DNA from: JANQJA01 sp965267485 | GTDB taxonomy: Bacteria > Pseudomonadota > Gammaproteobacteria > Pseudomonadales > Azotimanducaceae | NCBI GenBank assembly: GCA_965267485.1 | Contig: OZ254080.1 | Location: 3,658,001 to 3,722,000, forward strand | Direction of reading: 5' to 3' | Length of the DNA stretch: 64,000 nucleotides | Shown here: piece by piece, positions 62,348 to 64,000 of the stretch | Numbering within the stretch: position 1 is the first letter of the stretch | How the letters are laid out: each line of letters begins with the position of its first letter | The notes under the pieces: model-generated | What the model was told of the DNA's origin: nothing | Seen by the model: only the letters and a program-made list of their open reading frames with translations | Database searches by the model: none | Translations under genes and position numbers: made by a program

Positions 62348-62920
62348 CTATCCGATCCGGGCGTCGGTCGCGCTGTTGATGAACTCCCGAAGGATCATCG
62401 CGGTCAGACCCCAGATCTTGAAGCCATCGTAGTGATAAACCGGCACCTCGTGGCGCTCGCCGTGGCGCTCGATGACATCGGTGGACGACCGGGGGTCTTC
62501 GAGCAGCCAGGGCATCGGCACGGCAAAAACCGACTCGACCTCGGCCGGATTTGGCACGAGATCGACGGGACTGTCCAGCAAACCGACATAGGGCGTTACC
62601 AGCAGCCCGAACTTCGAGATAAAGGGACGCAACTCGCCAACGACCTCAATCTGCCGCGGCGCGATACCAAGCTCCTCTTCAGTCTCGCGAAGCGCCGTGT
62701 GCAGCAGCGACTCATCACCCTCGTCCTGCCGCCCACCGGGCCAGGCAACCTCGCCGCCGTGTGCATTCATTGCGCCGGGCCTCAGCGTGAGCAACAGTTC
62801 GGGATGATCGCTGTCGATGACCGGAACCAGAACTGCCGCCTGACCTCGGGGCTCCCGATAGGGGTCGCCCAGCGGCGCGGGTGCGTAGCGCGCGAGCCTT
62901 TCCTTGATGAGGTCAATCAT
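62348..62920 (-). CDS. Nudix hydrolase, CoA pyrophosphatase (NudL-type)
   Basis: 190 residues with a complete Nudix box: GGRQDEGDE then LRETEEELGI. An upstream segment GGEVAWPGGR and downstream FGLLVTPYVG fit the NudL/YeaB and Nudt7 CoA-cleaving branch (UPF0035 region before the box). Ends 5 bp beyond the RIO gene, convergent. Divergent from and 14 bp short of the next Nudix gene. Confidence 0.88.
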   Translation of the reverse strand: MIDLIKERLARYAPAPLGDPYREPRGQAAVLVPVIDSDHPELLLTLRPGAMNAHGGEVAWPGGRQDEGDESLLHTALRETEEELGIAPRQIEVVGELRPFISKFGLLVTPYVGLLDSPVDLVPNPAEVESVFAVPMPWLLEDPRSSTDVIERHGERHEVPVYHYDGFKIWGLTAMILREFINSATDARIG

Positions 62921-62933
62921 TATACTGGCGCCG

Positions 62934-63488
62934 ATGAACTACTGTAGCCAATGCGGGCAATCAGTCTCGCAGAAAATACCGACCGGCGACAATCGGCTCC
63001 GCTACGTCTGCGACAGCTGCGACACCGTGCATTACCAGAACCCGCGAATTATCTCCGGCTGCCTGTTGACCTGGGAAGACAGGGTGCTGCTGTGCAAGCG
63101 TGCAATCGCTCCCCGCGAAGGCTACTGGACCTTGCCGGCAGGATTTCTCGAGAATGGCGAAACCTCGGCGGCAGGGGCGCTGCGCGAAAGCCAGGAAGAA
63201 GCCAACGCAACCGGGGAGATCGACGACCTGTATACGGTCTTCAGCCTGCCGCACATCTCGCAGATCTATCTTTTCTACCGGGGCAGGCTTCTCGAGCCTT
63301 CGTTCTCTGCGGGCGAGGAATCACTCGACGTCGGACTGTTCACCCAGTCCGAGATACCCTGGGATGAACTCGCGTTCCCCGTCATCACGCGGACCCTGCA
63401 GCACTATTTCGAAGACCGGCTTTCGGGCGACTTTCCGATCCGTGAGGCCGAGATCATCGTTGACCGAAGCAGACCTCCGCTGACCTAG
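62934..63488 (+). CDS. NUDIX hydrolase with N-terminal zinc ribbon
   Basis: 184 residues. Two CxxC pairs (CSQCGQ, CDSCDT) form a zinc ribbon similar to that in NudC, and the Nudix box reads GFLENGETSAAGALRESQEEANA's core (GFLENGE, RESQEEANA). The zinc ribbon without an extra N-terminal domain fits the short NudC-like/NUDT family of nucleoside diphosphate hydrolases. ATG 62934 is preferred; a start 30 bp upstream is possible. Divergent from the neighbouring Nudix gene; ends 4 bp inside purL. Confidence 0.85.
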   Translation: MNYCSQCGQSVSQKIPTGDNRLRYVCDSCDTVHYQNPRIISGCLLTWEDRVLLCKRAIAPREGYWTLPAGFLENGETSAAGALRESQEEANATGEIDDLYTVFSLPHISQIYLFYRGRLLEPSFSAGEESLDVGLFTQSEIPWDELAFPVITRTLQHYFEDRLSGDFPIREAEIIVDRSRPPLT

Positions 63489-64000
63489 CCAATCTCGCGG
63501 CGAGCCGCCCTGAACATTCTCATCCATGCACCGTCCTCACCCCATGAAGCCGGATGCCATGAGTTCTGCTGCGTACGAAACACCCGCTCAGGGTGCGGCA
63601 TCATGATGGTAAATCGGCCATCTGCGTTTGTGAGGCCCGTAATCCCCTCAGGTGTCCCGTTAGGGTTCTGCGGATAGCGACGGGCCACGTCACCGTAGTT
63701 GTCGACGAAGCGCATCGCAATCTGCCGATGCTCGGTGAGGCGTCCGATCGTGCCCGCATCCAGCTCTGCGCGCCCCTCACCGTGGCTGACTGCAATCGGC
63801 ATTCGGGAGCCAGCCATATCAGCGAGGAACAGACTGTTGCTCGATTCAACGCGCACGAGCGAGAAACGCGCCTCGAACTGCTCCGAGCGGTTGCGGACGA
63901 ACCGCGGCCAGTCATCGGCCCCCGGCACGAGTTCCTTCAGCGCAGCCATCATCTGGCAGCCGTTGCACACGCCCAGCCCGAACGTGTCGCCCCGGGCAAA
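63485..64000 (-). CDS. purL: Phosphoribosylformylglycinamidine synthase PurL, C-terminal part (cut by window edge)
   Basis: The last 171 residues of PurL, the glutaminase half of the fourth step of purine synthesis. The nucleophile is in FGLGVCNGCQ and the His/Glu of the triad in IMMPHPERV. The frame is open to the right edge; only the amidotransferase end is visible, so it is the large single-chain PurL of proteobacteria or a separate PurQ. The end MRMFRAARREIG and order match PurL. Confidence 0.88.
   Translation of the reverse strand, partial: FARGDTFGLGVCNGCQMMAALKELVPGADDWPRFVRNRSEQFEARFSLVRVESSNSLFLADMAGSRMPIAVSHGEGRAELDAGTIGRLTEHRQIAMRFVDNYGDVARRYPQNPNGTPEGITGLTNADGRFTIMMPHPERVFRTQQNSWHPASWGEDGAWMRMFRAARREIG

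Noticed and set aside
1..64000. CRISPR array, tRNA or rRNA genes, insertion sequences
   Set aside because: No regularly spaced repeats, cloverleaf-like or rRNA stretches, or transposase ORFs were seen.

Overview
The window is a gene-dense, GC-rich chromosomal segment from a Gram-negative gammaproteobacterium. This rests on the type II secretin, an outer-membrane TonB-dependent receptor, periplasmic DsbC, and the gammaproteobacterial gene orders rpoE-rseA-rseB-rseC-degQ/mucD-lepA-lepB-rnc-era-recO, gacS/barA-cysM-rlmD-relA, rpsP-rimM-trmD-rplS, xerD-dsbC and prfB-lysS. The genus cannot be named. The receptor style, NAD-type isocitrate dehydrogenase and hydroxyisobutyryl-CoA hydrolase would suit an uncultured aerobic heterotroph, but that is inference. 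Nearly all DNA is coding, many genes overlap by 1-14 bp, and GTG/TTG starts are frequent. No rRNA, tRNA, CRISPR array, insertion sequence or prophage was seen.

Region by region: 1-7256 holds the end of gspD overlapping plsB, then convergent rsmJ-tsaB-yoaA. 7257-8091 holds a lysine/alanine-repeat histone H1-like gene. 8092-15288 is adk, relA, rlmD, cysM and a divergent hybrid signalling protein in the GacS/BarA position whose kinase core looks degenerate. 15285-25058 is one long leftward run: sigma-E regulon core (rpoE, rseA, rseB, rseC, degQ/mucD), then lepA, lepB, DUF4845, rnc, era, recO, acpS; pdxJ, often between recO and acpS, is absent. 25300-34844 carries nadB, ygfX-sdhE with divergent ygfZ, a small-molecule kinase, two crotonase enzymes, a DksA-like protein, an HNH protein, a [2Fe-2S] ferredoxin, ung, isocitrate dehydrogenase and an FMN split-barrel protein. 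34896-44523 carries a TonB-dependent receptor, lysS, prfB with its programmed +1 frameshift, hom, alaC and an MFS transporter. 44639-49553 carries dsbC, xerD, the rpsP operon and an ABC exporter membrane domain without an ATPase. 49604-59770 carries an acyl-CoA carboxyltransferase, a SulP transporter, a secreted protein, ffh, a YpjD-type membrane protein, a CorC/CNNM protein, a secreted repeat protein and leuA. 59771-64000 carries a leucine-rich leader peptide with its own promoter before leuA, a membrane protein/HTH pair, a gamma-carbonic anhydrase, a RIO kinase preceded by an amber-interrupted mini-ORF, two Nudix hydrolases and the end of purL.

The regulatory parts best supported by sequence are a sigma-E type promoter before rpoE, a leuA promoter with a 30-codon leucine leader peptide, the prfB frameshift signal and intrinsic terminators after the H1-like gene and hom. 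The only gene-free stretch above 300 bp (59771-60134) contains the leuA leader and the promoter/operator region of the next gene. No wholly new multi-gene system is evident. The most unusual items are the degenerate GacS/BarA-like protein, the leuA leader peptide and the amber-interrupted mini-ORF.
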